Below the pieces are notes generated by a model. That model had not been told where the DNA came from, searched no databases, and saw only the letters and a list, made by a program, of their open reading frames with translations. From assembly GCA_028564925.1 (NCBI GenBank), contig CM053028.1:438108071-438172070 (forward strand): a stretch of 64,000 bases of DNA, in the 5' to 3' direction. Shown here one piece after another: positions 29,301 through 42,955 of this stretch (position 1 is its first letter; every line of letters starts with the position of its first letter). This DNA is from Lithobates sylvaticus. Its lineage: Eukaryota > Chordata > Amphibia > Anura > Ranidae. The position numbers and the translations under genes are program-made.

Positions 29301-32300
29301 AAGATTTTACCCCCTTCCTGACCAGAGCACTTTTTTCAATTCGGCACTGCATCGCTTTAACTGAAAACTGCGCGGTCGTTCGACATTGTACCCAAACAAA
29401 ATTTGTGTTCTTTTTTTTTCTCACAAATAGAGCTTTTTTTTTGGTGGTATTTGATCACCTCTGCGGTTTTTATTTTTTGCGCTATAAAACAAAAAAAGAG
29501 CAACAATTTTGAAAAAAAAATAACAATATTTAAACTTTTTGCTATAATAAATATCCCCAAATTTCTTTTTTAAAAACACATTTCTTCATCAGTTTAGGCC
29601 AATATATATTCTTCTACATATTTTTGGTAAAAAGAAAATCGCAATAAGCATATATTGATTGGTTTGCGCAAAAGTCATAGCGCCTGCAAACTATGGGAAA
29701 CATTTATGGCATTTTTCTAAAAATTTTTTTTACTAGTAATGGCGGTGATCTGCGATTTTTAGCGGTATTGCGATGGACAGATCTGAGACTTTTGACACTT
29801 TTTTTGTGTATAAATGCCAATGGTCACAAAATACATTCTTTTGATGTATTTATAGAAATGTAAGAATCCCCTGAAGAAGACCATAACCTTTAAGGTCGAA
29901 ATGCATTGGGGCATTTCCATACATCAGATGGTGTAATGATTAACACTACAGGGAACCATCTTTTGATGTATATTTTTTCCTAGCCTAAACTGTCTCGCCG
30001 TGTGTACCCCAGAGCTCATATTTTAACTTTTGCACTTGATCTATGTCCAACCATCTTTTGTTAATAAAAATTTTTGATTTTTACAAATCATTGACTCTCA
30101 TTTGCTGCTAAAAAGCCCCATGGGGAATCCTCCATTCTTTATTGAAGTGACCATAAGCTTATAGGAGAGGGAGAAATTAGGTCCGTACTGCGTACGGACT
30201 TTGCCATCTGCGGGCACTTTTTAGGTCCGTGCGGCGTTTGGACCTGGCAGTGAAAGGGTTAAAAGGGTTTGCGGTTCGGGTCCAAACTTTTGCGATGTTT
30301 GAGAGTTCTGCCACAAACCGAACCTGGGGGTGTTTAGCCCATCATGTTATATTGTCATTAGCTGAAAGCACAAGTGGTAATTGAGTAAAATGAAAGAATC
30401 ATTGTTATAATTGTATTATCAGAAATGAGTCCTACTTTTTATTTCTTTTTTTCTTTGTGATAAGCAAAATATAAATTTTATGGGAAATAATTTATAGACT
30501 AGCAGAGCCTCATGAAACATTGAGTGCTTTTGTAAACAATCTGTTCATTTAATGTTATGTTCTTTCTTTCTGCAGTGAAAAGGTGTCACCAAAGTCTACT
30601 TATAAACACACCTTCACCCTTCTGCCTCTTCTGGCATACAACCGAGAGAAGAGGGAAATTGCTCTTGATGGCAAACTTAAACATGAGGACACCAATCTGG
30701 CATCTAGCTCTCTGTAAGTAAGTTTTGATGCAGGAACTTCAGAGACATCCAACACCTATTATTGTGTGAATCTTTTGTAAATCATGGCGTCAGATCACTT
30801 AAATTTGGTCAAGATTTTAAACTTGTTCATATACTTTTAAAGTGATTCTAAACTCTTAAAGCGGTCCTGCACACACTGATTTAACTTTAGGTCATTGATT
30901 TCCTAACCATCTAAATAGTGCTAAATGGCGTTTTAAAAAAAAAAATGTAATCTTACCTTATTATTCCTGCCTGGTCTATCCACACATTCCTCTGTGTCTG
31001 CGGCTGTGGGCGGGGTCTGTGCATGTATCCGCATCACTTCCAGATCCACTGTCTCCTGGATCTGGTGTCATTCATCCCAGGAGTCAGTGCGAACAGCCGA
31101 CATAAAATCTTGTGTGATTTCACAGACGCCACCCGTTGTTATGGCAACATAGTTGTTTTTACGCCGCTCAGCGCTGTTGCCAGTGCGCATGCGCAGGAAC
31201 CAGCGAAGCATGGAATGGGAACAAGGAAGTGATTGCTTGTGGGCTTCAAATGCAAAAGCAAAATGTAAATTAAGTTGTTTTTATTTTAAAAGTGCAGATT
31301 TGATGACAAAATGGACATGGATACAGGCAGACACAGAAAAAGTGAGTTTAACGTTAGACTGAAAATACTTTTTAACAGGAGAAGAAAAAATAAAATAAAA
31401 ATTGTGTGCAGAACTGCTTTAAAGAACAAATCTTAAAAAATACCTTCTATTACTCTCAGCCTACCCCCAATGTTTTGCTGCTGTTACTGATTGTTAGAGT
31501 TTGGTTATATTCGTCCTCTATGGTTCCAATGTTTGTAGGAACCTAGCCACTCTCTCTTGCTTACTCTTCAGATGGACTAGGGACTATAGACTATTATTTG
31601 TAGTATGCATAGAGCAGTGCACAGGACCGCAACTTACATGCACTGCTTGTTCCAAACAAGCGGAGGTGAGGTAAAATAGGAGATTTGGGAGCGGAGTACA
31701 TTTCAAGGAGGCAAAAAAAAGAGTGTAGGAAACAATTTTATGAAAAATTTAATTACAGGACCATTAAGTAATAAGTAGTGGATGTGTATGGATTATTTTT
31801 GGAGCGCAAGGATATTGTTTACTGTCTTTTTAATTTATATGCAACGTCCTACCAGGATTAAAGTGGAAAATGTGTTTAGGGACCCGAAAACCCAAACTTA
31901 CAAGCCTTTAGAAAAAAAAAAATAAGAATGTTTAAATTTTATTAGAACTTTAAGATAAACATTTGATGGTATAGTGAGAGATTCAGATGTTGGAGCTTCC
32001 TGACATTATACCTCTATAGGACACTGGCACCAGATTTTTTATTTATTTTTTGTCCCCTGCCTTAAATTGCTAGGAATGTATAATCCTTTTTTAATTAAAG
32101 CTGAACTCCAAGATAGAAAATATTGTTTAAATATAAGAAGAATTTTTATTTTTACTTGAATCTTGGTGTTATGTGCATATTTCTTCCATATACTGTATGT
32201 GCAGTAGTCCAGTGTGAAACATCTTTGGGCAGAATTTTCCTGTAAAAAACACCAGTGACTGCTGCTCTTCCTGGTTTGTGCAGGGAGACTGGTCTTGTAT

Positions 32301-35300
32301 CCGCCCCCTCCTATAGTTTTGTACAGGCAGTCTACAGTGGGTGGAGCTGTTGGTCCCTGAACATGCTATTTACAGCACAGTGATTATATCACCATTCATT
32401 TTACTAGGTTTATTTTGGATTTGCAAAAGCATTTGGTATACACAATGTGTATTTATAAAATTTGTGATTATTGGGGATTGTATTAAAATATATTTTTTGT
32501 CCATGGAATTCAGATTTAACCAAGAAATTGTATTACCTGTGCTTCTGCAAGTTTTTAATCACATTTAAAATTGTGTTGAAACTTAGAATCTCAGTATAAA
32601 GCCATGGATGGGTAAATCATCTGCTACCAATGCAGCATGCTTGTGAGCTTGAATGAATATATATCTCCTGATAAAAACAGACGTCATGACAGACGAGAAG
32701 AAATACTCCATTTGTGAATGGTCAAAGTGGAGTGAAATATTCCTCCTATGAAGATGTGGACCTTAAAATCTTAAAAGTTAAGAAGAAAAATTACCCAGAC
32801 ATAAATGGTATCCAAGAAATTTTCTTAATACAAACATTTTTTATTGAAAATACAACAATACAAACAATTGACAATTGGTATTAGGCATAATACATGTCTG
32901 AGATCCAAGAAATTTTCATTGAATTAATTTGTTTTAGAAGTGATTCAACTTTTCAACAAGAAGCCAAGGCCAGGTCTACATCTATCTGTTTATTATATTA
33001 TTGTCTTCTTTTGTGTTTTGCATGTAATTTACCAAGAGCATCCACACAGTGAATTTAAATAAAAAATACATTGTTGTTAGGCTTTATTACTGACTTCACC
33101 TTACTCTTTTTCCAGTTTAAAGGAAGGCATTGATCGCACTGTCATGGGAATCTTAGTGGATTACAAGATTAAAGTGACCCTCACTGTCTCTGGGTAATTG
33201 ATCCAAATTAGGATCTAACTATTCTGTAAATTAGAATTACTGTGATTAGAACTGTATCAACTTACTTCTTAAAAAAGGATGAAAAAATGTTTGTTCGCTT
33301 GATAAAACATAGCTGTTTGCATGATATATTTGCATTTTTACTGTATGTGCCAAACTTTAACAGAATCAAAGGAGCTGGAAGTAGCCATTATGATATATAT
33401 ATATATATTGTTTATATATTTTAATGTAGCGCTACCCCCAGTTAAGAGAGCCGCTGGTTGTTTTGGGTCCCTGAGTACAGCTCCACCAACCCCCGGCAAT
33501 TTGGCTCTACCCGCTCTGGCACAGTTAGTCAAGGGGTATGTATCTATGCACATAAAAATATCACTTATACTCTAAGTGTAATGGGTATGAACTCACAAGC
33601 AGACTGCTGAAATAAGAATAACTGGCTTTACTCTGTCAGTAAGGAAAAGGAATAGCAACATGCATTTGAACATATATCTTACAATACTTTAGCAGGTCCC
33701 TGCAATATGCACTTTAAACATGTACACACATATGTATTCAACTAGCAATGGGGAAACGGAGCGCCCAGTGTGGCGACCGCATGCTATGCACCCCTGAGGT
33801 GCAATAAATCTATCTGCGCCTACCTAACGGACCAGGCCTGATCCCTAGTAATAGAGCTCAGTCCTTGTACTAGTACAGTGTTCTTCACCGGCAATGAATC
33901 TGTAGAGGTGGTGCACATGTAGCTTTAAATGGTGTCTTTGTAATCCACAGAAAGTAACATTGCTGCTCTGAAGTAAATTGCGCCTAGGCAGTTCAATAGG
34001 CATAAAACGTGTGTATCAATGCAGGATGAGCCTTCCGGCTCTCTCACCAATCCTGGGGTACCGCCCTCCGCTCCGGTCCCTCTAATGGCGGCTCTGGTCT
34101 CCTCAGTCACAGCCCCTGCGCTCCGGTCCTCAGCTCCGACCGACCGTCTGTAGGGAAGAGTCTCCGCTCCGCTGCTGCTGACTCTGAGGTATGAGAGTCT
34201 CACTCCATCTGCTGCAAGGCCCAGGCTTCAGGCCTTCAGCTCCGGTCCGCACAGGTGTCTCTGCTGGCTGCAGTCTCCGCGTCACAAGCTCCGTCAGCAG
34301 AGGCAGGCCAGTCCTGTCAGGCCTCAGAAGAGGAAGTGTCCCAAGAGGAAGAGGCGGTCTCCGCTCTTCCTTTTTATAACCTCCCCCAGCAGCCTCTCGG
34401 GCGGAAACAAGCAGCCCGGGAGCCTGGGGGATTATGGGGGATGTAGTCTTTTCCAGTAAAAGGGGTACGACCCCGCTACACCCCCCCCCCCACTTTGAAT
34501 CTTTGGTCCCCAAAGACAGTGTTCAAACTACAAGCGTCCTTGGTAACAACACGTTCACATAATTTGGACAGGGGAGCCTCCCACCAATTAGCATAAGATG
34601 GGGAGCTGTCCTGTCTACAAGTCACTTCAGTGTGGGTGACCTGTTTAACTGTGCCAGAGAGTGAGCTGGGGTTGCCCTCCACCAAATGAACAGTGGATGG
34701 GTCAGGGCTTTCAGCACTTCTCCTTGCTGTGGTAACAGAGTCCTCTGAACTTTTTCCCATTTGGGGGTAAGTCAACTTCTTGGGAGGCTTCACACTCCTG
34801 CGAGCTCTCTGTTCTCTTGGAACTTCTTCAGGAACACATTCTGGCAACATCTCTGGTTCTGGAACATCTACTTCTTGTTCTGGGTAGAGACCAGGGATAT
34901 CTTCCCAGCACTCAGGCACAACACTGAATGGCACAAACTCTGTGGCTTCTGGGTTCAATGTTCCATCTTCCACATCTTCAGTAGGTGGAAGATCTATGGC
35001 AGAACTTCCTGGAGTTGAGGAAGGCCATAGCCATTCAAGTTCTCCTCTTTCTTCCTCAGGTTGGGGGTCCTCACCACCCCTAGCTTGGGATGTTTGAGAC
35101 CTAGTGTTAGGCCTGGGGGTATCCAGAATGGAAACAGATTCAGGTACATCTCTTACTGGAGGCATTCTGACTGCTTCAGTGAGTGGGAGCAAGTGATTCC
35201 TATGCCAGGTCTTCAAAGGCCCCACTCTTCCTTCTGGCTTCAACTTGTAGACAGGCAATCCTGGAAGTTTTCTACAGATGATATATGGTTCTGATCTCCA

Positions 35301-38300
35301 TCTATCAGCAATCTTGTGTTTCCCAGGGATCCCTAGATTGCGTAACAGTACACGGTCCCCAGGCTGTAGGTCCTGTACTCTAACTTTCAAATCAAAGTTC
35401 CTCTTATTTCGGGCCCCCCTCTGGTCAGAGGCCGCTTGAGCTTTCTCATAAGCTATCTTCAGACTGTGCCTCAGTCTGTCCACATATCCTTTGTGGGAGG
35501 CAGCAGAGGCATGGTCTAAGGAAATGCCAAAGGCCAAATCCACTGGTAATCTTGCTTCTCTCCCAAACATAAGTCGGTAAGGGGAAAAACCTGTCACATC
35601 ACTTGTGGTGCAGTTGTAGGCATGCACCAGAGCTGATATGTGTTGACTCCAGTGTTGCTTCTTCTCTGTTTCCAAAGTTCCCAACATGTTCAATAGGGTC
35701 CTGTTGAACCTTTCAGGCTGGGCATCACCTTGAGGGTGATAGGGTGTGGTTCTAGTCTTCTCTACTCCCAGAGAATCTAGTAGCTTCCTGATCAGGCGAC
35801 TCTCAAAGTCCCTTCCTTGGTCTGAATGGATTCTCTGTGGCAGTCCATAGTGAACAAAGTACTTCTCCAGAAGTACCTTGGCTACTGTAGAGGCCTTCTG
35901 GTCCTTGGTTGGGAAAGCCTGAGCATAACGAGTGAAATGGTCGGTTACCACCAGAACATTTCCCAATCCACTCAAATCGGGTTCAAGGCAGAGAAAATCA
36001 ATGCATACCAGATCCATTGGGCCTTGACTCTGTAGGTGGCCCATTGGGGCAGCTTGATGAGGCAAAGTCTTTCTCTGAATGCATCTTGCACAGGAATGGC
36101 AATACTCCTCCACTTCGGCCCTCATGCAGGGCCAATAAAACCGGTCTCTGACAAGCTGGAAGGTTCTCTCTGCTCCCAAGTGACCATGCTGGTCATGTAA
36201 GGCAATCAGCACAGTCTCTCGATGCTTCTCTGGGAGAAACAACTGCCACTTGTCTTCTGGGCCATCAGAGGGGCCCCTTCGGTAGACTACCCCCTGATGC
36301 ACCTGTAACTTGTCCAACTCTCTCCTCAGTAGACGAGCTTCTTTAGAAGGGTGGAGGCGAAGTCCCTCTGGACTCTGGTCTTCCAGGGCTTCCAGGACCA
36401 ATTTCCCCATGGGATCTTCCAATTGGTCACACCTTAGCTCCTTCTTGGACAGCTTCGGTAGACACTCTTCTGCTAGTTGAGTTACCCCACAGTAACACTT
36501 CGGGACTCCCACTGTGGTAACTCCTACCTCTTCCGCTCTGGATCCTCCTCTGGCTTGGAGTTCAGCCCCCTGACAAAGGGCTCGCACTCCTTCTGGTGCC
36601 ACTTGAGTCCAGTCTTCCCAGTCATCGACCATGACATGGGATCTTCGGGACAGGGCATCTGCATCCCTATTTCCAGCCCCTGGCCTGTACTTGAGGCTGA
36701 AATTGAATCCAGACAACGCCGCCAACCATCTGTGTCCAGTTGCATCCAGCTTGGCGGTGGTGAATAGGTAGGTCAAGGGGTTGTTATCTGTCTTTACAGT
36801 AAACTCGGCCCCATACAGATAGTCTCTCAATTTGTCAACAACTGCCCATTTGAGGGCTAAGAACTCCAACTTGTGGGTGGGATAGTTCTTCTCGGAGGGG
36901 GTCAGGCTCTGGCTCACATAGGCCACTGGTCGTAGCTGGTCTTCATGCTCCTGGTAGAGTACTCCACCTAGGCCCTCATGGCTGGCATCAACATGTAGCT
37001 CATATGGTCTAGTGGGATCAGCGTAGGCCAAAACTGGGGCTGTGGTGAGACTTCTCTTCAAGGTTCTGAAAGCCTCTTCACACCTTGAGTTCCACTGGTC
37101 TTTGACCGACTCACCAGGCCTCCTAGGCCCCAATCCATCTTCCTCTCCTTCTGTCTTGAGCAGCTCGTTGAGGGGTTTGGCAATGCGGGCAAACCCATCC
37201 ACAAACCTGCGGTAGTAGGAGCAGAACCCCAAGAAAGACCGAAGTTCTGTAACTGTTGTGGGCCTTGGCCACGAAGTAACTGCCTCCAACTTCTCAGGGT
37301 CTGTAGCCACTCCTTTTCAGACACTATGTGTCCCAGATAGTTCACAGAAGACTGATAGAACCGACACTTCTCTGGAGAAAGTTTAAGTCCCTCTTCACTG
37401 AGCCTCTTCAGTACTTTCTCCAATCTGGCTTCATGTTCTTCCAAAGTCTTTCCAAAGACAATGACATCGTCCAGATACACAAGGACTTCTATGAGGTTCA
37501 TGTCTCCAACAGTCCTTTCCATTAGGCGTTGAAACGTAGCAGGAGCTCCAGATAGGCCCTGGGGCATCCTGTTGAACTCAAAGAATCCCACTGGGGTTAT
37601 GAAGGCAGTCTTTTCTCTGTCTTCTGGATGCATGGGGATTTGGTAATACCCACTCTTGAGGTCCATCACACTGAACCACTTAGCTCCAGATAAACTCTGT
37701 AAGGCATCCTCTATCCTTGGCGTGGTGTACTGGTCAGGAATGGTCCTCCTGTTGAGAGTTCTGTAATCAATGCAGAGCCTCAATGACCCATTCTTCTTCC
37801 TGACTACCACAATTGGGGAGGCATAGGGGCTTCTGGACTCCCTAATCACTCCCGTCTTCTTCAGTTCCGCAAGCTGCTCCCTCAGATCCTCCAGATCTGC
37901 TAGCGGGACTCGCCTCACTCTCTCTCTGAATGGCTTGTCCTCTTGCATGCGGATTCGGTGGGTGGCACTCCTCGCACACCCCACATCAAACTCATCTTTA
38001 GAGAAAATCTTCTCCCATCTGGTCAGCTGGGCCTTGGCTCTCTCTTTCCAAGCTCCAGGTAGGTTAGGGTTTTCCATGGAGAGTTTCTTCCAAACATCTT
38101 CTCCTTCACCCGTCCCCTTCACTTCTGACCAGCCAACTGGGACAGCAGGACTCACCTGCCCCAGAAGCATCCTGGCAGGGATCTCCACGGGCTGCTCCGT
38201 GGAGTTCCTCACACTGACAGGGACTCTTCCTCTAGCCTTCTTCAGGTCCTTCAGTGAAATTACTTCTGGTATCACTTCCAGACCTGAGTGACCCTCCATT

Positions 38301-41300
38301 GGGTCAGGTTCCAGCATCACAAAGGGGCCAGGCTGCTCCCAAGTAAGTTTCACCGTGGCTCTCATGCAGGTCACCTCTCCAGGCTGTAACACTGCTCCTT
38401 CTTTTCCAAGCCTCCATACCCTTCCTATCCCCTCACTTGGGGTCTTCTGCTCTAGGACCAACCGCTGGTAGGCTGCCTTCAGCATGGGATGGATCTTGGG
38501 AGGTGAAAGATTCTCTTTCTTCACCAGGGGGGTCAGAAGCCTTCTGACTAGATCCGTGTTCGTCCCTATGATCAGGGACGTCTTGCTGGTTCCTGGTGGG
38601 CGGGGACACACCACTGCTAAGGTGTCGAACACTTCAGACTTCCCAGCTACGGATGGGTCAAACGTCAACCGTATGGACAGGTAGCCATCATAGGGGAAAC
38701 TCTGAGTTCCCAATCCCCTTATCTCCAACTCTTCTATCTTCTGTATTGGCAGATGACTCAGGTATCGGTCGTAGAAGTCCCTGTACAATAGGGTCACTTG
38801 TGCTCCAGTGTCTAGGAGGGCCTTTGTGTACACTCCTTCCACTTGGATGGGTACAGTAGGGGATGGACCAACTAGCTCTTCTGGGTAAGGCTGAGTTGAT
38901 GCTGTCCTCTTCTTTGGACTCTCTGCTTTACCAGCACTGGATTTGCGCTCAATCCTTTCTTGAGCCTGGTATGCATTAATTTTCTCCCTCTTAGTGGGAG
39001 TGTGAACCCGTTGAGGGACATTGTTATCTCTCACTTTGAAGAGTTCACGCTTGGGGGTGCTGTGTCTCTCCGGAGGGGTCTTGCCCCCTTTCTCTGGAGT
39101 GCACCTTGGTTGGGGATCCCTGGGCCCCTTTTGAGGGGTTTGGTCTCCTCGCTTTCTCTTCCTGTTGTGCTTCTTGGAGCTCACTGAAGGTGATGGGCAC
39201 CCGGTTGACTCCTTCACCGGGGCCCTTTGGCGTTTCCCGCCGGCTGGCGGCTTTCTGTTTTCTTCTTCTTGGGACTGGCACATACAGCTGCAATATGGCC
39301 AATTCCTCCACAATTAAAGCAAATCATCTCACCGTAGTCAGGTGGGGATGCTGGTGCTGGGACAGCTGGAAACAATTCCCTCCTGCTTGTTTCTTTCTTG
39401 GGACTGGGCGTCTCTTTCGTCACTAGAGACGTCAGTATCTCCATCATCTGGGACATCTGCAACTTCAGGGCATCTACCTCTGTCTCTCTTTCAGGGGTTA
39501 AGGCCGTCCTGACCGTGGCCACTGGAAGCTTTGTAGACCCCATCACTTGCTTTTCCCTTTTCTCTTCCAACATGGCCTCTTCTTCTCTGACCATTCGGAT
39601 GAGGTCAGGGTAGTCCAGGCTCTTCCCATCCTGCCGGGTGCGTAGAATTAGTGCGACAGGGTCCAAGGGTTGGGCTCCCCTCATCACCTGCTGGGCACGG
39701 GCTTCATCTACCTTCCCTGGATCTATCCCCTTCTTCAGGATAATCCTATGCAGGATCTTGTCTATGCGTCCCATGTACTCTGACAGCTTCTCCCCTGTCT
39801 TCTGGTAACAGTGTTCCAGTTGATAGGTAAGTTCTGTGACTTTTTCTGTCCCACCGAACACACCTTCCAGGATGTCTATGTAGTCCTGGGCAGTGCAATC
39901 CTTCTTACTCGTCTTCAGATTGCGTATGGCCTCTAAGGCAGGTCCTTTTAGGCTTTCAACAATCCTTTGCTTCTTTCTGCCTTCTGAGACCTCCCATTCT
40001 TCTAGGGCCTGCGTGGCACCATCTAACCACTCTTCAAATCCCTCTTCTCCCGAGGGTACAGGTGTCCTCCCTGAAAACATCCGGAGTTTCCTGTATCCCG
40101 ACATTGGGTAATCCCCGGGGTCTCTTCTGCACTGAGTCACAATTTCCCCTAGGACAGCACACAGTTCTGCACTAAGAGTAGTCTGTGCGGGACTTTCCAC
40201 GCCCTTCTGCTCTTCCTTTTTTGGGGATAGAATGGCTTTCATAGGAGAACAGTCTCCCTTGCGCGGCAGCGCATGCAGCAATTGGTAGGCCTGACCATTC
40301 GGTGCCTGTATGCTTTGGCTCCTGAACTGCTCTGGAGTCTCTTCCTTCCATTCTATTAAGGCGTATGTGTACCCAGCATCATTTCTCATGTCCATTATCC
40401 ATGACTTCTGGCATGGGGATAATGACATTATGAGCTGCTTGACTGCCTCTCTCTGCCATATCCCTGGCAGTTCAATGACTGCTGCTGCGGCTGGATCAGC
40501 GGCCCATGTTGCGGACCACCGTCCCACTTCTATCGGGTCCATGCCGGTACCTTCTGGCGGCTTTTCCCGCTGACTCAGGATCCCGGAATACGAGCCCCCA
40601 CGTGTAGCGCTACCCCCAGTTAAGAGAGCCGCTGGTTTGTTTTGGGTCCCTGAGTACAGCTCCACCAACCCCCGGCAATTTGGCTCTACCCGCTCTGGCA
40701 CAGTTAGTCAAGGGGTATGTATCTATGCACATAAAAATATCACTTATACTCTAAGTGTAATGGGTATGAACTCACAAGCAGACTGCTGAAATAAGAATAA
40801 CTGGCTTTACTCTGTCAGTAAGGAAAAGGAATAGCAACATGCATTTGAACATATATCTTACAATACTTTAGCAGGTCCCTGCAATATGCACTTTAACATG
40901 TACACACATATGTATTCAACTAGCAATGGGGAAACGGAGCGCCCAGTGTGGCGACCGCATGCTATGCACCCCTGAGGTGCAATAAATCTATCTGCGCCTA
41001 CCTAACGGACCAGGCCTGATCCCTAGTAATAGAGCTCAGTCCTTGTACTAGTACAGTGTTCTTCACCGGCAATGAATCTGTAGAGGTGGTGCACATGTAG
41101 CTTTAAATGGTGTCTTTGTAATCCACAGAAAGTAACATTGCTGCTCTGAAGTAAATTGCGCCTAGGCAGTTCAATAGGCATAAAACGTGTGTATCAATGC
41201 AGGATGAGCCTTCCGGCTCTCTCACCAATCCTGGGGTACCGTCCTCCGCTCCGGTCCCTCTAATGGCGGCTCTGGTCTCCTCAGTCACAGCCCCTGCGCT

Positions 41301-42865
41301 CCGGTCCTCAGCTCCGACCGACCGTCTGTAGGGAAGAGTCTCCGCTCCGCTGCTGCTGACTCTGAGGTATGAGAGTCTCACTCCATCTGCTGCAAGGCCC
41401 AGGCTTCAGGCCTTCAGCTCCGGTCCGCACAGGTGTCTCTGCTGGCTGCAGTCTCCGCGTCACAAGCTCCGTCAGCAGAGACAGGCCAGTCCTGTCAGGC
41501 CTCAGAAGAGGAAGTGTCCCAAGAGGAAGAGGCGGTCTCCGCTCTTCCTTTTTATAACCTCCCCCAGCAGCCTCTCGGGCGGAAACAAGCAGCCCGGGAG
41601 CCTGGGGGATTATGGGGGATGTAGTCTTTTCCAGTAAAAGGGGTACGACCCCGCTACATTAATAAATTCTTTATTTAAAGCGGAGTTCCACCCAAAAGTG
41701 GAAGTTCTGCTTTAAGGACTCCTAACCCCCTGACATACCACATTTGGCATGTCATTTTTTTTTGTTGGGGGGGAGGTACCTAGTTTTGACATGTACCCAG
41801 CTCCCACTTCCACTTGGGCCACCTAGGCGACTTGAGTGGAAGCTCTCCTCTCCCCCTCCCTGGAATCTTCTGGGACACAACACGGGTCCCAGAAGATTGC
41901 CCAGCCATTGCCCGGCTGTGAAGCCGCAAGCTGTCACAGCCGGGTGCCCACACTTGTGATGCTGGGAAGAGAGTTCAGGCGGCTGCATTGCTGGATCCCG
42001 GGACAGGTGAGTGTGTGTTTATTAAAAGTCAGCAGCTACACTTTTTGTTATTCGGTTTGTTATTCGGGTCTGAACTTTTGCGTTGTTTGAAAGTTTTGGT
42101 GCGAACCGAACAGGGGCAATCCCTAGTTGGCAATATTATAAATAACATAAAGGAAGAAACATTAAACAGCACTATATGAAAAATGTATAAATACTAAACA
42201 CATACAAGTAAAAGGACAGATGTTTAAAGGGGTTGTAAACCCTCATGGTTTTTTACCTCAATGCATTCTATGCACTGAGATGAAAAACCTCTTGTAGTGC
42301 AACAATCCTGCAAAGCCCCCCTTTTACTAACCTGAGCCCGATCGTTCCTGCGACCGGGACGAGCACACCCACTCCAGCTGGTGTCTCGGGTCCTGATTGT
42401 GTAGATTGATAGAAGTGCAGCCATTGGCTCCCGTTGCTGTCAATCAAATCCAATGATGTGGGAGCCGGGGGGCAGAGCCGAGTCCTGCTGTCTGTGTCAA
42501 TAGACACAGCAGCAGGACTTGGGAGTGCGCCCGCATGGGCGTCCCGAAGGAGATCGCTTCTCCGACGGGGCACTCGTGAAGAGAAGGAGGCAGGAGTGCC
42601 ACTGAGGGACCCCAGAAGAGGAGGATTGGGGCCACTCTGTGCAAAACCAACTGCACAGAGGAGGTAAGTATGACATGTTTGTTTAAAAAAACAAAACAAT
42701 TACATATCCTTTAAGCACCATTATGCTATTTTATGACACATGCTGTCATTATAATGGCTGCCTGTAAACCTTTTAGTGTTCACTTGCTGGCTTTTATATT
42801 GCGGTCTATGTTGCGCAATTTACAAGTGAACAAAAATACTACTGTGCAGATCGGTAGACCGAATA

Positions 42866-42955
<90 letters not shown>

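Larger units (their letters stand above)
25460..30262. mobile_element. TTAA-bounded composite insertion with TTAACCCTTTCGCTGCCAGG ends
   Basis: Left end TTAACCCTTTCGCTGCCAGG; right end CCTGGCAGTGAAAGGGTTAA, one mismatch in 20. It lies between two parts of the right end of hAT copy A, so the hAT copy is older. The 4.8 kb include a tandem repeat, two MITEs, a LINE and unassigned segments, so it is itself layered. No transposase seen. Confidence 0.65.
20420..30344 (+). mobile_element. Old hAT transposon (copy A), split by later insertions
   Basis: Same family as the complete copy at 55265-60744. The left end reads tagtgttaggtgaatggttc and has the same layout (half-palindromic GC-rich block, then a TATA box cacactataaaagg at about 20724). 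The right end, tgccacaaaccgaacctggggg...gcccatca, matches the inverse of the other copy's left end. Flanks TGTTACAT (20412-20419) and TGTTATAT (30345-30352) agree at 7 of 8 bases. Interrupted by 20804-21451, 23171-25283 and 25460-30262, which together make up most of its length. Confidence 0.75.
33425..41658 (-). mobile_element. Ty3/Gypsy-type LTR retroelement, young, nearly whole
   Basis: 8.2 kb, minus orientation, in SAG intron 12. Two 1056-base LTRs frame gag and pol. TTAA is duplicated at 33421-33424 and 41659-41662. Pol order is protease, reverse transcriptase, RNase H, integrase, the Ty3/Gypsy order. No envelope gene seen. The LTRs differ at about four positions, so insertion was recent, probably within the last few million years at usual neutral rates. 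Gag looks open and pol nearly so, with about one break. Treated as a fossil. Confidence 0.93.

Noticed and set aside
33195-33240. Candidate for SAG exon 13 directly after exon 12
   Set aside because: The text ttaggatctaact looks similar, but has no acceptor and breaks the frame; the true exon at 49120 fits in length, phase and sequence.
34191-34446. Open frames within the LTRs (also near 41369)
   Set aside because: Present in both LTRs and best explained as chance frames in GC-rich LTR sequence.
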